From an uncultured Lachnospiraceae bacterium (lineage in GTDB: Bacteria; Bacillota; Clostridia; Lachnospirales; Lachnospiraceae), in the NCBI GenBank assembly GCA_947631685.1, contig CANRMI010000013.1, forward strand, positions 1 to 64,000: DNA of 64,000 nt. Reading direction: 5' to 3'. Every line of letters starts with the position of its first letter. The stretch's first letter is position 1. Below the pieces are notes generated by a model. That model was not told where the DNA came from and did no database searches. It saw only the letters and a list, made by a program, of their open reading frames with translations. Position numbers and translations under genes: made by a program. Positions 15,541-24,695 of this stretch are shown one piece after another.

Positions 15541-15577
15541 AAAAAGCCCGGAAAATGGCGTATTTCCGGGCTTTTTT
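15541..15577 (-). terminator. rplM-rpsI operon terminator (bidirectional form)
   Basis: AAAAAGCCCGGAAA pairs perfectly with TTTCCGGGCTTTTT (14 bp) around an 8-nt loop, giving T-runs on both strands. It lies 19 nt beyond the rpsI stop and could also stop transcription coming from the ICE side. Confidence 0.9.
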
Positions 15578-15596
15578 AGCATTATTAAGCTGTAGA

Positions 15597-15992
15597 TTAT
15601 CGCTTGCTGAACTGAGGTGCGCGACGAGCGGCTTTGAGGCCGTACTTCTTACGCTCTTTCATACGAGGATCGCGGGTCAGGTAACCTTCCTTTTTCAGGA
15701 CAGGTCTGTAGTCCGCGTCTACCTGGCAGAGCGCTCTTGCAACGCCATGACGGATTGCTCCTGCCTGACCGGTGGTACCGCCGCCCTTTACATTTACCAA
15801 AACATCGAACTTATCCACGGTTTCGGTTGCGTTAAGGGGCTGACGAACGATAACCTTTAAGGTATCCAGTCCGAAATAATCGTCAATATCTCTTTTATTT
15901 ATAGTAATCTTACCTTTGCCGGGTACCAAATATACCCTGGCGATAGATTTCTTTCTTCTGCCTGTTCCATAGTATTTTGCTGCTTTAGCCAT
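15597..15992 (-). CDS. rpsI: 30S ribosomal protein S9
   Basis: A 131-aa S9 with the family C-terminal tail ending APQFSKR, which reaches the P-site t[17 protein letters not shown] at the N-terminus and [14 protein letters not shown] in the middle are signature segments. It lies 22 nt after rplM, as in most bacteria. The ICE sits directly downstream; the intact tail shows that the gene was not broken by the insertion. Confidence 0.98.
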   Translation of the reverse strand: MAKAAKYYGTGRRKKSIARVYLVPGKGKITINKRDIDDYFGLDTLKVIVRQPLNATETVDKFDVLVNVKGGGTTGQAGAIRHGVARALCQVDADYRPVLKKEGYLTRDPRMKERKKYGLKAARRAPQFSKR

Positions 15993-16014
15993 TTTATTCT
16001 TCTCCTTTCAGTCC

Positions 16015-16443
16015 CTAGAACGTTAATACTTCGGGCTTCTGAGCCGCATGCTTGTGCTCAGGTCCTGCGTACACATGCAGTTTGGTAAACATCTGTCTGC
16101 CTAAAGGTCCCTTGGGAAGCATACCCTTCACAGCAAGCTCAATTACCTGTTCAGGCTTCTTGTTCAGTTTCTCTCTTAAGGTAGTCTCTTTCATACCGCC
16201 TACATAATCGGAGTGGCTGTGATAAATCTTCTGATCCAGCTTCTTACCGGTCACCTTTACCTTCTCGGCGTTGATGACGATCACATTGTCACCGGTATCC
16301 AGATGAGGAGTGAAAATAGGCTTGTTCTTACCTCTTAAAATCTTTGCAACCTCTGCTGCCAGACGGCCCAGAGTCATATCCGCAGCGTCTACTACATACC
16401 ATTTTCTATCGATTGTAGCCGGGCTAGCCATAAATGTTTTCAT
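16015..16443 (-). CDS. rplM: 50S ribosomal protein L13
   Basis: A 142-aa L13, an early-assembly protein. Signature segments are [17 protein letters not shown] and [13 protein letters not shown]. The start MKTFMAS follows GGAGG. It has its own strong promoter and a leader of about 164 nt, so it is not simply carried by truA transcription. Confidence 0.98.
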   Translation of the reverse strand: MKTFMASPATIDRKWYVVDAADMTLGRLAAEVAKILRGKNKPIFTPHLDTGDNVIVINAEKVKVTGKKLDQKIYHSHSDYVGGMKETTLREKLNKKPEQVIELAVKGMLPKGPLGRQMFTKLHVYAGPEHKHAAQKPEVLTF

Positions 16444-16607
16444 GATATTTCCTCCATAACATTGTAAACAACCTAAATCATTTGTTTTTACGGACTTTTA
16501 CCCGGCAGATGTCCGGCCGCCTCATAAAAGCCTTCAAAACAGCTTCCTGCCACGATGCCTGTCTGTGTTGCCGGGGCTTTGGCTCCACAGCAAAAACATC
16601 GTCACAG
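16444..16607 (-). promoter_or_regulatory. rplM leader, candidate L13 autoregulatory RNA
   Basis: This untranslated stretch lies between the predicted start of transcription and rplM. It contains GC-rich pairing segments (for example CCGG-ACATCTG-CCGG) and the SD. L13 leaders that bind L13 are known in Firmicutes; whether this one matches was not testable here. Confidence 0.4.
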
Positions 16608-16613
16608 TGATAT

Positions 16614-16642
16614 ATTATATTATATAGTCACGGCGCTGTCAA
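16614..16642 (-). promoter_or_regulatory. Sigma-A promoter of rplM-rpsI
   Basis: A consensus TTGACA (16637-16642), a 17-nt spacer and a consensus TATAAT (16614-16619) on the minus strand. Confidence 0.9.
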
Positions 16643-16672
16643 GCCTGCAAAAAGCATTTTTCCGCCATTTTT

Positions 16673-17434
16673 TCACGGTCTCAAAGTGGTCTTTCCCAGG
16701 AAGACATAGTCCACCAGCATCAGGCCGCAAGCGGGAGCGGTTGGCCCCGCCGCTCTGCGGTCTTTTGCCTGCAGAATCTCCTGAATACTCTCCGGCTGCC
16801 GTTTGCCCTGTCCTACCTCCATCAGGGTACCGGCTATGATCCGTACCATATTGTATAAAAATCCGTTGCCGCATACCCGGATGGCCACATCTTCATCCTG
16901 CTCCGTCACCGTCACGGAATATACGGTGCGCACCGTACTCTCCACGTCGGAAGCCGCCGCGCAGAAGCTTTTAAAATCGTGTTCTCCCACAAGAAACGCA
17001 GCCGCCTCTTCCATAGCCGCTATATTCAGCACATGATAGGTGAAGCAGGAGTAGAGCCGCTTGGTGGGAATGGGAAAAGCCCCTCTGGTAATGCGGTACT
17101 CATAGGTTTTTCTGGCGTTACAGTGCCTGGGATGAAAATCCTTTGCCACCTCTCTGGAAGCTCTCACCCGAATGTCCTCCGGCAGCTTCTGGTTGAGGGC
17201 ATAGGCCAGTCTGGGGGCCGGAATGGCCGTATCCGCGTCAAATACCGCCACATTACAGAGGGCATGTACGCCCGCGTCGGTTCTGCTGGCACCAATTACC
17301 TTGATCTCTTCCCCCAAAAGCTGTGAAAGGCAGCTGTTCAGTTCCCCTTCTATGGTGGGATGCTCGCTCTGCACCTGAAAGCCGCAATAAGCGGTTCCGT
17401 CATAAGCTACCGTAAGCATATATCGTTTCTTCAT
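16673..17434 (-). CDS. truA: tRNA pseudouridine(38-40) synthase TruA
   Basis: A 253-aa enzyme that converts uridines 38-40 of the tRNA anticodon arm to pseudouridine. The catalytic Asp lies in GASRTDAGVHAL (about residue 53). Further marks are RKTYEYRI and FLYNMVRIIAGTL. The length is normal. It sits 30 nt after ecfT in the conserved ecf-truA-rplM order. Confidence 0.97.
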   Translation of the reverse strand: MKKRYMLTVAYDGTAYCGFQVQSEHPTIEGELNSCLSQLLGEEIKVIGASRTDAGVHALCNVAVFDADTAIPAPRLAYALNQKLPEDIRVRASREVAKDFHPRHCNARKTYEYRITRGAFPIPTKRLYSCFTYHVLNIAAMEEAAAFLVGEHDFKSFCAAASDVESTVRTVYSVTVTEQDEDVAIRVCGNGFLYNMVRIIAGTLMEVGQGKRQPESIQEILQAKDRRAAGPTAPACGLMLVDYVFLGKTTLRP

Positions 17435-17464
17435 CAGGCTTCCTCCCTTGTAACAGACATTTCC

Positions 17465-18268
17465 TCAGAACAGCACTTTCCCGACCGCGACGCTTCCGAT
17501 CAGATAAGTAAACAGCACCAGATAAGCCAGCGCGTCCCGCTTTTTGTAGACGAGGGGTTTCATCTTGGTACGCCCTTCCCCGCCCCTATAGCAGCGGGAC
17601 TCCATTGCTATTGCCAGATCGTTGGCTCTGCGGAAAGCGGAAATAAACAGCGGCACCAATAAGGGCACCATGGCCTTGGCCTTTTTGATCAGATTGCCGC
17701 TCTCAAAATCCGCGCCTCTGGCTATCTGGGCCTTCATGATCTTATCCGTTTCCTCCATTAGGATTGGAATGAACCGCAGCGCTATAGACATCATCATGGC
17801 TATCTCATGCACCGGTACCCGCAAAAAAGTCAGAAAATGCAGTCCCTTTTCAATCCCGTCCGTCAGATTGTTGGGGGTGGTGGTCAAGGTCATGATGGAA
17901 GAGCCAATGATCAACATGGAAAGCCTGGCTATCATCTCTCCCGCCGCTGTCAGTCCCTCCCTGGTAATCCGCAGCTTCCAGAAAGAAACCAGGACCTCCC
18001 CCGGAGTCAGGAACAGGTTGAATCCCACCGTCAGCAAAAGCAGGAACAAAATGGAACGCATTCCCTTTACCATGAATTTAAAAGGTACCCTGGAAAGCCG
18101 GATCACCCCTGCCAGAAACACCAGGGCGCATAAATATCCCCAAACATTGTCAAAAAGGAACAGGGAGATCAAAAAAATAAGCGTACCGGCCAGCTTGACT
18201 CTCGGATCCAGCTTATGGATAACGGATTCCGTCTGATAATATTGTCCTATGGTAATATCTCTAAGCAT
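17465..18268 (-). CDS. ecfT: ECF transporter transmembrane subunit EcfT
   Basis: A 267-aa membrane scaffold that couples the two ATPases to exchangeable vitamin-binding S components. About five helices are visible (near 30-45, 55-70, 78-98, 115-135, 240-262). ARGADF and SRCYRGGEGRTKM near the C-terminal half are the Ala-Arg-Gly type coupling motifs. A longer frame to 18346 exists, but AAGGAG stands just before the ATG at 18266-18268 (MLRDITIGQYY), the family start. No S component is in the window. Confidence 0.95.
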   Translation of the reverse strand: MLRDITIGQYYQTESVIHKLDPRVKLAGTLIFLISLFLFDNVWGYLCALVFLAGVIRLSRVPFKFMVKGMRSILFLLLLTVGFNLFLTPGEVLVSFWKLRITREGLTAAGEMIARLSMLIIGSSIMTLTTTPNNLTDGIEKGLHFLTFLRVPVHEIAMMMSIALRFIPILMEETDKIMKAQIARGADFESGNLIKKAKAMVPLLVPLFISAFRRANDLAIAMESRCYRGGEGRTKMKPLVYKKRDALAYLVLFTYLIGSVAVGKVLF

Positions 18269-18281
18269 ATTACTCCTTATG

Positions 18282-19127
18282 TCATGAAAGCGCCCGCAAA
18301 ATGGATTCCGCCGCTTCCGGGATCGTGGTAGCGTCCACGTCCACATCCATGCCCTTTTCCTTCAGTCTGTGCATGATATATGTCACCTGGGGAGCCGCCA
18401 GGCCCATTTCCTCCAGATCCCGGTAATGGGAAAACACCTCTCTGGGAGCTCCGTCATACACCAGCTTCCCTTTGTTCATCACCAGAATGCGCTCTACATA
18501 TTCCGCCACATCCTCCATGCTGTGGGAAACCAGGATCACCGTCATCTTACTTTCCCTGCGCAGCTTCTCTATCTGTCCCAGGATTTCCTGCCTGCCTCTG
18601 GGATCCAGTCCCGCCGTGGGTTCGTCCAGGATCAGCACTTCCGGTTTCATCGCCAGAACCCCAGCGATCGCCGCCCGCCGCTTCTGCCCCCCTGACAGAT
18701 CAAAAGGGGACTGATAAAAGCATTCGTCCGGCAGCCCCACCTGCTTTAAGGCGGCGTAAGCCCGCAGCTCCGTTTCCTTTTTGGAAAGTCCCAGATTCTT
18801 CGGTCCAAAACAGACATCCTTAAACACGTCCTCTTCAAACAGCTGGTGCTCCGGATACTGGAAAACCAGCCCTACCTTGCTGCGCAGTTCTTTTTTATTG
18901 TAATCCGCATCATCAATGTCCTGTCCGTTAAAATAAATATGGCCGGAAGTCGCCTTCAATAAACCGTTCAAATGCTGCACCAGCGTGGATTTACCGGAAC
19001 CCGTATGCCCGATCAGGCCGATAAACTGCCCGTCGGGGATCGTCAGGCTGACATCGTCCAGCGCCTTTACCGTCATCGCGGCATCCTGGCCATAGACATG
19101 ACTTACATGCTCTAAAACAATGGACAT
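18282..19127 (-). CDS. ecfA2: ECF transporter ATPase EcfA2
   Basis: A 281-aa ABC ATPase. Walker A is GHTGSGKST (about 37-45), the signature is LSGGQKRR (about 140-147), Walker B is LILDEPTAGLD and the switch His is in VSHSMEDV. It is the second ATPase of the ecfA1-A2-T unit and starts 2 nt after ecfA1 ends. The C-terminal part carries the dimerisation segment typical of this family. Confidence 0.96.
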   Translation of the reverse strand: MSIVLEHVSHVYGQDAAMTVKALDDVSLTIPDGQFIGLIGHTGSGKSTLVQHLNGLLKATSGHIYFNGQDIDDADYNKKELRSKVGLVFQYPEHQLFEEDVFKDVCFGPKNLGLSKKETELRAYAALKQVGLPDECFYQSPFDLSGGQKRRAAIAGVLAMKPEVLILDEPTAGLDPRGRQEILGQIEKLRRESKMTVILVSHSMEDVAEYVERILVMNKGKLVYDGAPREVFSHYRDLEEMGLAAPQVTYIMHRLKEKGMDVDVDATTIPEAAESILRALS

Positions 19128-19129
19128 AT

Positions 19130-20002
19130 CTACTCCCTCCGCTCCCGGACGCGCCGGTACTTTAGAATTTCTTCCACCAGTTCGTCAATACTTAAGATCC
19201 CATCCGGCAGAGCCACGCCCCTCTGCTGCAGCTCATAGGCCAGCAGCGTCGCCTGGGGCGCCTCCAGACGCAGCTCCTTTAATTTTTCCACCTGGGAGAA
19301 GATCTCCCTGGGCGTTCCTTCCATGGCGATCCTGCCCTTATCCATAACAAACACTTTATCCGCATGAATGATCTCTTCCATGTAATGGGTGATGAGGATC
19401 ACGGTGACGTTTTCCACATCGTTCAGTGCCCTGACCGCCCTTATCACTTCTTTTCTGCCGTTGGGATCCAGCATGGCCGTAGGCTCGTCCAGCACGATGC
19501 ATTTGGGGTGCATGGCCAGCACGCCGGCAATAGATACCCTCTGCTTCTGGCCGCCTGAGAGTTTGTTGGGGGAATACTTGCGAAACTCATACATGCCCAC
19601 CGCCTGCAGGCTTTCCTTTACCCGCTCCCAGATTTCCGCCGTGGGCACTCCCATATTTTCAGGGCCGAATCCCACATCCTCTTCCACGACCTGGCCGATG
19701 ATCTGATTGTCCGGATTTTGAAAGACCATACCCGCGGTCTGCCGGATATTCCAAAGCCTGGCCTCCTCGCTGGTGTCCATACCGTCTACCCAGACCGTCC
19801 CTTCCGTGGGAAACAATATGGCGTTCATATGCTTGGCAAGAGTGGATTTTCCTGAGCCGTTATGTCCCAGGATGGCAATAAAATCCCCCTGCGCAATATC
19901 CAGTGACACTTCGTCCACCGCGCGGCTGATCCCTTCTACGTTTCCTTCTTCGTCCCGCCTGATATATTCAAAAACCAGTTTGTCTGTTTTAACGATTCCC
20001 AT
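19130..20002 (-). CDS. ecfA1: ECF transporter ATPase EcfA1
   Basis: A 290-aa ABC ATPase. Walker A is GHNGSGKST, the signature is LSGGQKQR, Walker B is IVLDEPTAMLD and the switch His is in ITHYMEEI. It pairs with EcfA2 under EcfT to import vitamins through S components encoded elsewhere. It has its own promoter just upstream. In many Firmicutes the gene before it is rplQ; here a peptidase and a chemoreceptor intervene. Confidence 0.96.
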   Translation of the reverse strand: MGIVKTDKLVFEYIRRDEEGNVEGISRAVDEVSLDIAQGDFIAILGHNGSGKSTLAKHMNAILFPTEGTVWVDGMDTSEEARLWNIRQTAGMVFQNPDNQIIGQVVEEDVGFGPENMGVPTAEIWERVKESLQAVGMYEFRKYSPNKLSGGQKQRVSIAGVLAMHPKCIVLDEPTAMLDPNGRKEVIRAVRALNDVENVTVILITHYMEEIIHADKVFVMDKGRIAMEGTPREIFSQVEKLKELRLEAPQATLLAYELQQRGVALPDGILSIDELVEEILKYRRVRERRE

Positions 20003-20053
20003 TTCCGTCTGCCGTCCTAAAGTACTATACTGTTTCCGCGTGATTTGTTTTCT

Positions 20054-20082
20054 ATTGTACTAGATATTTTTAGGAAATACAA
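20054..20082 (-). promoter_or_regulatory. Sigma-A promoter of ecfA1
   Basis: TTGTAT (20077-20082), 17 nt, TACAAT (20054-20059) on the minus strand. It is back to back with the promoter of the M15 peptidase gene, only 4 nt apart. Confidence 0.7.
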
Positions 20083-20086
20083 CCAT

Positions 20087-20115
20087 TTTACAAAATCCCC
20101 GCGCCATGCTACACT
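20087..20115 (+). promoter_or_regulatory. Sigma-A promoter of the M15 peptidase gene
   Basis: TTTACA (20087-20092), 17 nt, TACACT (20110-20115). The divergent arrangement with the ecfA1 promoter puts both -35 boxes within about 16 nt. Confidence 0.7.
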
Positions 20116-20164
20116 AAAGGCAGTACAAATACCGTACAAATAAAGAAAAGAAGTGAAAAGCCTT

Positions 20165-21097
20165 ATGAAAAACTCTTCCCCAAACCGAAAAAATATACTC
20201 CCGCTGTTGAAGCCCTTCGGTCTGCTGCTGCTCGCCATTATCGTCTTTTCCCTGCTGGCCCGCTATCTTTACGGCCGGGGCACCACACTGCAGGAATACG
20301 CTGATTCCCGGGCCGCAGAGAGCCTGGCCGATGATACTTCAGAAGAAGCTCCTTCCACAGACGCATATTCCCCGGAAACGACTGTGCCTGAAACGGTTGT
20401 ACCTGAAACGACTGTGCCTGAAACGACTATGCCGGAAACGCAGGATGTTTCCGCCCTGCTGCCCGGCACACTGCCGGAAGAAAATCCTCTCTGCACCGTT
20501 TATCAGGAGGGCTTTTATTATGAACCTCTGGGAGAAGAGGTCATCGACTATATCACGGGAGTGTCCTATCCAAAAGAGGGCGCCGCGGAAATCTCTTACG
20601 AGGATCTGAACTATGTCCATGTACTGCACTACGATTTTAACGGAGAGGTCACCCAGGGGGAACTGATCTGCAATCAGGCGATCGCTCAGGACCTAGTGGA
20701 GATTTTTTATGAACTATATGTCGCGGAATACCAGATAGAAAAGATAACGCTGATCGAAGCATATGACGGCGACGACAACGCCTCCATGGAGGACAACAAT
20801 ACTTCCTGCTTCAACTACCGCGCCGTAACCGGCCAGAGCAGCCTTTCCAAACATGCCCTAGGACTGGCCATTGACATCAATCCGTTTTACAACCCCTATA
20901 TCCGCTATACACAGGAAAACGGCCGGATAGTTCTGCCCGAAGGCAGCGAACCCTATACCGACCGTTCTCTGGATTTTCCTTATAAAATTGATTCCCAGGA
21001 TCTGTGCCTCCGTCTTTTTCTGGAACACGGCTTCATCTGGGGCGGAGATTGGAACTCCATGAAAGATTATCAGCACTTCCAGAAAACCCTGGATTGA
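20165..21097 (+). CDS. M15 family D-alanyl-D-alanine carboxypeptidase-like protein, membrane-anchored
   Basis: A 310-aa wall peptidase. One N-terminal membrane helix (about 16-37) anchors it outside. Five tandem [TV]VPET-type units (residues about 72-93) form a stalk. The C-terminal catalytic domain has zinc ligands in SKHALGLAIDINP (His and Asp) and DYQHFQ (last His), the M15 pattern. It probably trims D-Ala or related bonds in peptidoglycan. A GTG at 20153 gives a 314-aa form; neither start has a strong SD, and the ATG was preferred. It converges on the chemoreceptor gene with a 2-nt gap and no terminator between. Confidence 0.85.
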   Translation: MKNSSPNRKNILPLLKPFGLLLLAIIVFSLLARYLYGRGTTLQEYADSRAAESLADDTSEEAPSTDAYSPETTVPETVVPETTVPETTMPETQDVSALLPGTLPEENPLCTVYQEGFYYEPLGEEVIDYITGVSYPKEGAAEISYEDLNYVHVLHYDFNGEVTQGELICNQAIAQDLVEIFYELYVAEYQIEKITLIEAYDGDDNASMEDNNTSCFNYRAVTGQSSLSKHALGLAIDINPFYNPYIRYTQENGRIVLPEGSEPYTDRSLDFPYKIDSQDLCLRLFLEHGFIWGGDWNSMKDYQHFQKTLD

Positions 21098-21099
21098 AT

Positions 21100-22797
21100 C
21101 TACAGTTTGAACACTGCCATGCTCTTATCCATTTCTTCCGCTATGTTCTTCAAATGTCCGGCCTTTTCGGAAATATCCTCCACCGTACTGGTGATCTCCG
21201 CCACAGACGCGGAGGTCTGCTCTGTGCTGGCGGCATTTTCTTCCGCGATAGAAGTCAGTCCCTGTACGGTATCTACTACGTTGATACGAGCCTGATCCAT
21301 TTCCTCGGTCTTTTCCACTATCCTGTCAATGGCTGCCATAGAGTTTTCGATGCCCTCCAGCACCTCTCCGAACTTCTCGTCCGTGGTAACCACTTTCCTG
21401 CTCTGCTTATCCATGATCTCCTTCACTTCATCCATGGTCTGTACGGCCTTGTCGGAATCCGTGATCAGATAGGAAATGATCTCTTCAATATGGCTGGCCG
21501 ACTCGTTGGACTGCTCCGCCAGCTTCTGAATCTGGGAAGCCACTACCGCGAAGCCCCTGCCCTGTTCTCCCGCTCTCGCCGCTTCAATGGAAGCATTTAA
21601 GGAAAGCAGGTTGGTTTCTTCCGCGATGGAAGTGATCAGGCCGGTCGCTTCTCTTATCTTCTGTACGGACTGGTTCGTGTTATTGGTCTGCTCATAAATA
21701 ATATCTATGGACTCCCTGGCCTGACGGTTGATGTCCTGAAGTTCATGCAGCGTGGTAAATGCCTCTTCGCCCAGGCGCTTCATATCCCTGGCACTGGCAT
21801 GCATGGCCTCCGCTTCCCTTGCGGTATCTTCCACCATTTCCCCGATGCGCAGAACATCGTCGGTAGCCTTCTGGGTTTCCTCCGCCTGATGCGTGGCGCC
21901 CTCTGCCACCTCGCCCACTGCTTTCTCTACCTGGCTGATGGTATCCGAGGTCTCCTGTGTCTTGTCATTTAAAAAGGCTGCGGAAGTGCTGAGGGATTCG
22001 CTATGAGCCTTTACCGTACCGATCACGGAAGTCAGCTCACTTTTTAAGGTCTTGATAGAACGGGTGATATTGCCGATCTCGTCCCTTCTCTTCAAGACTT
22101 TGGCATCCAGCTCCACATCCAGCTGGCCCTGTGCCAGCTGGCCCAGTGCTTTTGAGCCCTTCTCCAGTGCTTTTACCAGCTTGCGTACTACAAAGAAGAG
22201 TATGATCGCGCCGATAACACCGGTCACGACTACAATTGCCACAATCAGTCCTAAAATGCTGAAGATCTGAGCTCTGGCATCGGCTCTGGGCATACCCGTA
22301 AAGATCATGCCCACTACTTCACCGTCACTGTTCGCAAGGGGCATGTAGTAACCAAAGTATTTCTGCCCGTAAATATCCGCGTTCTGGGTGAAATATTCCT
22401 GCCCCTGGTTGATAACAATATTCACCACTTCGTCACTGGCTTTGGTGCCTATCATCTTATTGCCGCTTTCTCCGACCAGGGAGGTCATGTAGCGGATGTT
22501 GCCAAAGAATATGGTAACGTCTATATTGGTAGCTTCTTTCACGTTGTCCACCAGTGCCGGCGCTTTGCTGATGTTGAACTCGCCCTTACAGAAATTGCCT
22601 TTCTTGTCCATCTGGTAGTCACCCTCATCCGCAAAATCGAGGGTATCATTCACGGAAACCGCCACAGCCTTCAGACCGTTCTTAATGGAATCGGTCACCA
22701 CGCTGTTGATCTTGGCGTTGCTGAAGAGCAGAACAATCACGCCTAAAATCAGCAGCGGCGCTACTGCGAGTGAAAGAATTTTATACTGCATTTTCAT
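21100..22797 (-). CDS. Methyl-accepting chemotaxis protein with extracellular Cache-type sensor
   Basis: A 565-aa chemoreceptor. Membrane helices at about 8-28 and 185-207 bracket an extracellular single-Cache-like domain ([32 protein letters not shown]). A HAMP domain follows (about 208-262), then a long signalling coiled coil with the conserved tip [20 protein letters not shown], which binds CheA and CheW. A frame to 22845 exists, but its ATG overlaps the -10 box of the promoter; the ATG at 22795-22797 follows AGGGGG. No adaptation or kinase genes are adjacent. Confidence 0.93.
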   Translation of the reverse strand: MKMQYKILSLAVAPLLILGVIVLLFSNAKINSVVTDSIKNGLKAVAVSVNDTLDFADEGDYQMDKKGNFCKGEFNISKAPALVDNVKEATNIDVTIFFGNIRYMTSLVGESGNKMIGTKASDEVVNIVINQGQEYFTQNADIYGQKYFGYYMPLANSDGEVVGMIFTGMPRADARAQIFSILGLIVAIVVVTGVIGAIILFFVVRKLVKALEKGSKALGQLAQGQLDVELDAKVLKRRDEIGNITRSIKTLKSELTSVIGTVKAHSESLSTSAAFLNDKTQETSDTISQVEKAVGEVAEGATHQAEETQKATDDVLRIGEMVEDTAREAEAMHASARDMKRLGEEAFTTLHELQDINRQARESIDIIYEQTNNTNQSVQKIREATGLITSIAEETNLLSLNASIEAARAGEQGRGFAVVASQIQKLAEQSNESASHIEEIISYLITDSDKAVQTMDEVKEIMDKQSRKVVTTDEKFGEVLEGIENSMAAIDRIVEKTEEMDQARINVVDTVQGLTSIAEENAASTEQTSASVAEITSTVEDISEKAGHLKNIAEEMDKSMAVFKL

Positions 22798-22843
22798 AGT
22801 AAGAGCCCCCTTATCAAGTATAGTCAGTACCTTGAACAAGGTC

Positions 22844-22852
22844 ATTATACCA
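22844..22852 (-). promoter_or_regulatory. Extended -10 promoter of the chemoreceptor gene
   Basis: TGGTATAAT on the minus strand, an extended -10 element 46 nt before the start codon. No sigma-28 box was seen here, unlike the flagellar genes. Confidence 0.6.
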
Positions 22853-22944
22853 TATTCCCTTTCCCTTTTCCATTCTTTTTTTGACGGTCTGCCGGCGTTT
22901 TTACATTTTCTTTGCTATTTCAGGAAGCATGGTCCCTCGTATAC

Positions 22945-22990
22945 AAAAAACCGGCAGTCCCGGCTGCGTCTGCAACCTGAAACCGCCGGT
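22945..22990 (-). terminator. Terminator of the S10-spc-alpha cluster after rplQ
   Basis: On the minus strand ACCGGC (22985-22990) pairs with GCCGGT (22950-22955) with further GC pairing inside, followed by TTTTTT. It lies about 37 nt beyond the rplQ stop. Confidence 0.75.
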
Positions 22991-23026
22991 CTTAAACCGT
23001 GCTCTATAGTACCAAGGGCTATAGGG

Positions 23027-23563
23027 TTATACCAGCTCCAGCACCACTTCCATGGCGCCGTCACCCTTACGCTGTCCTACCTTGACAATCCTGGTATATC
23101 CGCCCTTGCGGCTGACATACTTAGGCGCAATGTCGTCAAAAAGTTTAGCGGGCATATCTACGACCTTGGTGTTCTTCTTCCTGCCGGCCTTAGCGGCGGG
23201 CACTTCCTTTACGGGATTCAACACCTTTAACATCTGACGACGGGCATGGAGCCTGGAGGGCATATCCTTTTTGATCTCCTTCTCCACGGTATCGAACTTG
23301 GTCACTTTTTTCCCGTCTACGACTTCTTTGACTCTCTTGCCGTCCTTGTCCTTTACAGGCACCTTGGCGGAAACCTTTACCGTTTCAAAATTATCCTTTT
23401 CCTTTACTGCCAGAGCGATCAGGCCCTCCGCGATCTTCTGCACTTCCTTAGCTTTCGCTTCCGTGGTGATGATCCTGCCGCGGTATAACAGCGCGGTCAC
23501 CTGATTCCTCAATAATGCCTTTCTCTGGCTGCTTGTTCTGCCGAGTTTTCTGTACTTTGCCAT
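23027..23563 (-). CDS. rplQ: 50S ribosomal protein L17, long form
   Basis: A 178-aa L17, longer than the 120-130 aa of most bacteria. The core is clear (GRTSSQRKALLRNQVTALL at the start, GGYTRIVKVGQRKGDGA at the end). About 50 extra residues lie in the middle (roughly 64-125, Lys- and Val-rich). Extended L17 of this kind occurs in Lachnospiraceae. It is the last gene of the cluster. Confidence 0.96.
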   Translation of the reverse strand: MAKYRKLGRTSSQRKALLRNQVTALLYRGRIITTEAKAKEVQKIAEGLIALAVKEKDNFETVKVSAKVPVKDKDGKRVKEVVDGKKVTKFDTVEKEIKKDMPSRLHARRQMLKVLNPVKEVPAAKAGRKKNTKVVDMPAKLFDDIAPKYVSRKGGYTRIVKVGQRKGDGAMEVVLELV

Positions 23564-23697
23564 TTTTTCAATTCCTTTCTCAATTCATGGTACATCCGGC
23601 CACGCACTTTGGACTTACTTACCGAATGCTGTTTACTTTGCCATTTCATGACACGCGCCCGCGCACTCTTTGGTTTTACCGCAAAGCGCATATGTTG

Positions 23698-24657
23698 TCA
23701 GTCTTCACTGGGATTTAACTGAAGACCTAACTCTTTTAATTTCGCAAGCACCTCTTCCAGGGATTTCCGGCCCAAATTCCTGACCTTCATCATATCCTCA
23801 GAGGTCTTGTTGGTCAGTTCCTCCACGGTATTGATACCCGCTCTCTTTAAGCAGTTATAGGAACGGACGGAAAGTTCCAGTTCATCAATACTCATTTCCA
23901 GAACCTTTTCCTTTTCATCGTCTTCCTTTTCTACCATGACTTCTGCGGTCCTGGCGTTCTCGGACAGGTCGATGAACAGGCTCAAATGCTCGCTGAGTAC
24001 CTTGGCCGCAAGGCTGACTGCCTCGTCGGGAGCAAGGGTGCCGTTGGTATATACATCCAGAGTCAGCTTATCCAGATCCGTATCCTGACCTACACGGGTA
24101 TTTTCCACGGTCACATTGACTCTTTCTACAGGTGTGTAGATAGAGTCCACCGGGATCACACCGATGGGCAGATCGTCCCTCTTATTTTTCTCGGCGCTGA
24201 TATATCCTCTGTTCTTGGTAATCGTCAGCTCCATGTATAATTTGGTGTCTTTGCCGCCGCTTAAGGTGGCGATGACCTGGTCGGGATTGAGAATTTCGAT
24301 GTCCTGATCAGTGCGGATATTGGAGGCTCTTACAACGCCGTCCCCCTCGAACTCGATATAAGCGGTCTTGGGCTCGTTTGTTTCGCTATTGTTCTTAATT
24401 GCAAGACTCTTGATGTTCATGATAATCTCGGTAACATCTTCTTTTACGCCCGGAATAGAGCTGAACTCATGCAGCACGCCTTCGATCTTCACCTGGCTTA
24501 CTGCAGCGCCGGGCAGGGAAGAGAGCATAATTCTGCGAAGAGAATTGCCCAGAGTGATACCGTAGCCTCTTTCCAAAGGCTCAACCACGAATCTGCCATA
24601 CTTTTTGTCCTCTGAAATCTCGGCAACTTCAATATTCGGTCTTTCAAATTCAAACAC
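23698..24657 (-). CDS. rpoA: RNA polymerase alpha subunit
   Basis: A 319-aa alpha subunit. The N-terminal assembly domain (1-230; [17 protein letters not shown]) and the C-terminal UP-element and activator-binding domain (about 250-310; [28 protein letters not shown]) are both complete. It sits between rpsD and rplQ as expected. Confidence 0.98.
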   Translation of the reverse strand: MFEFERPNIEVAEISEDKKYGRFVVEPLERGYGITLGNSLRRIMLSSLPGAAVSQVKIEGVLHEFSSIPGVKEDVTEIIMNIKSLAIKNNSETNEPKTAYIEFEGDGVVRASNIRTDQDIEILNPDQVIATLSGGKDTKLYMELTITKNRGYISAEKNKRDDLPIGVIPVDSIYTPVERVNVTVENTRVGQDTDLDKLTLDVYTNGTLAPDEAVSLAAKVLSEHLSLFIDLSENARTAEVMVEKEDDEKEKVLEMSIDELELSVRSYNCLKRAGINTVEELTNKTSEDMMKVRNLGRKSLEEVLAKLKELGLQLNPSED

Positions 24658-24695
24658 TGCAAATACCCTCCTTTACGAACATTTTTCACTACGGC

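Larger units (their letters stand above)
15263..15596. other. ICE-chromosome junction region without a gene
   Basis: No coding sequence is supported here. From left to right it holds AT-rich sequence, three direct copies of GTAAACCCAT, two copies of GGGCTAATTT (15381-15390 and 15478-15487), short CAAATTT repeats (15490-15520) and the rpsI terminator. One end of the ICE must lie in or near this stretch, but the exact attachment core cannot be fixed without the other end. Confidence 0.5.

Noticed and set aside
22798-22845. 16-residue N-terminal extension of the chemoreceptor
   Set aside because: Its start codon overlaps the -10 box of the promoter, so it cannot be translated from that message.
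22981-23030. CTATAG-containing inverted repeat after rplQ as an L17 downstream element
   Set aside because: The known element is described from Lactobacillales and the match here is only to a short palindrome; too weak to call.
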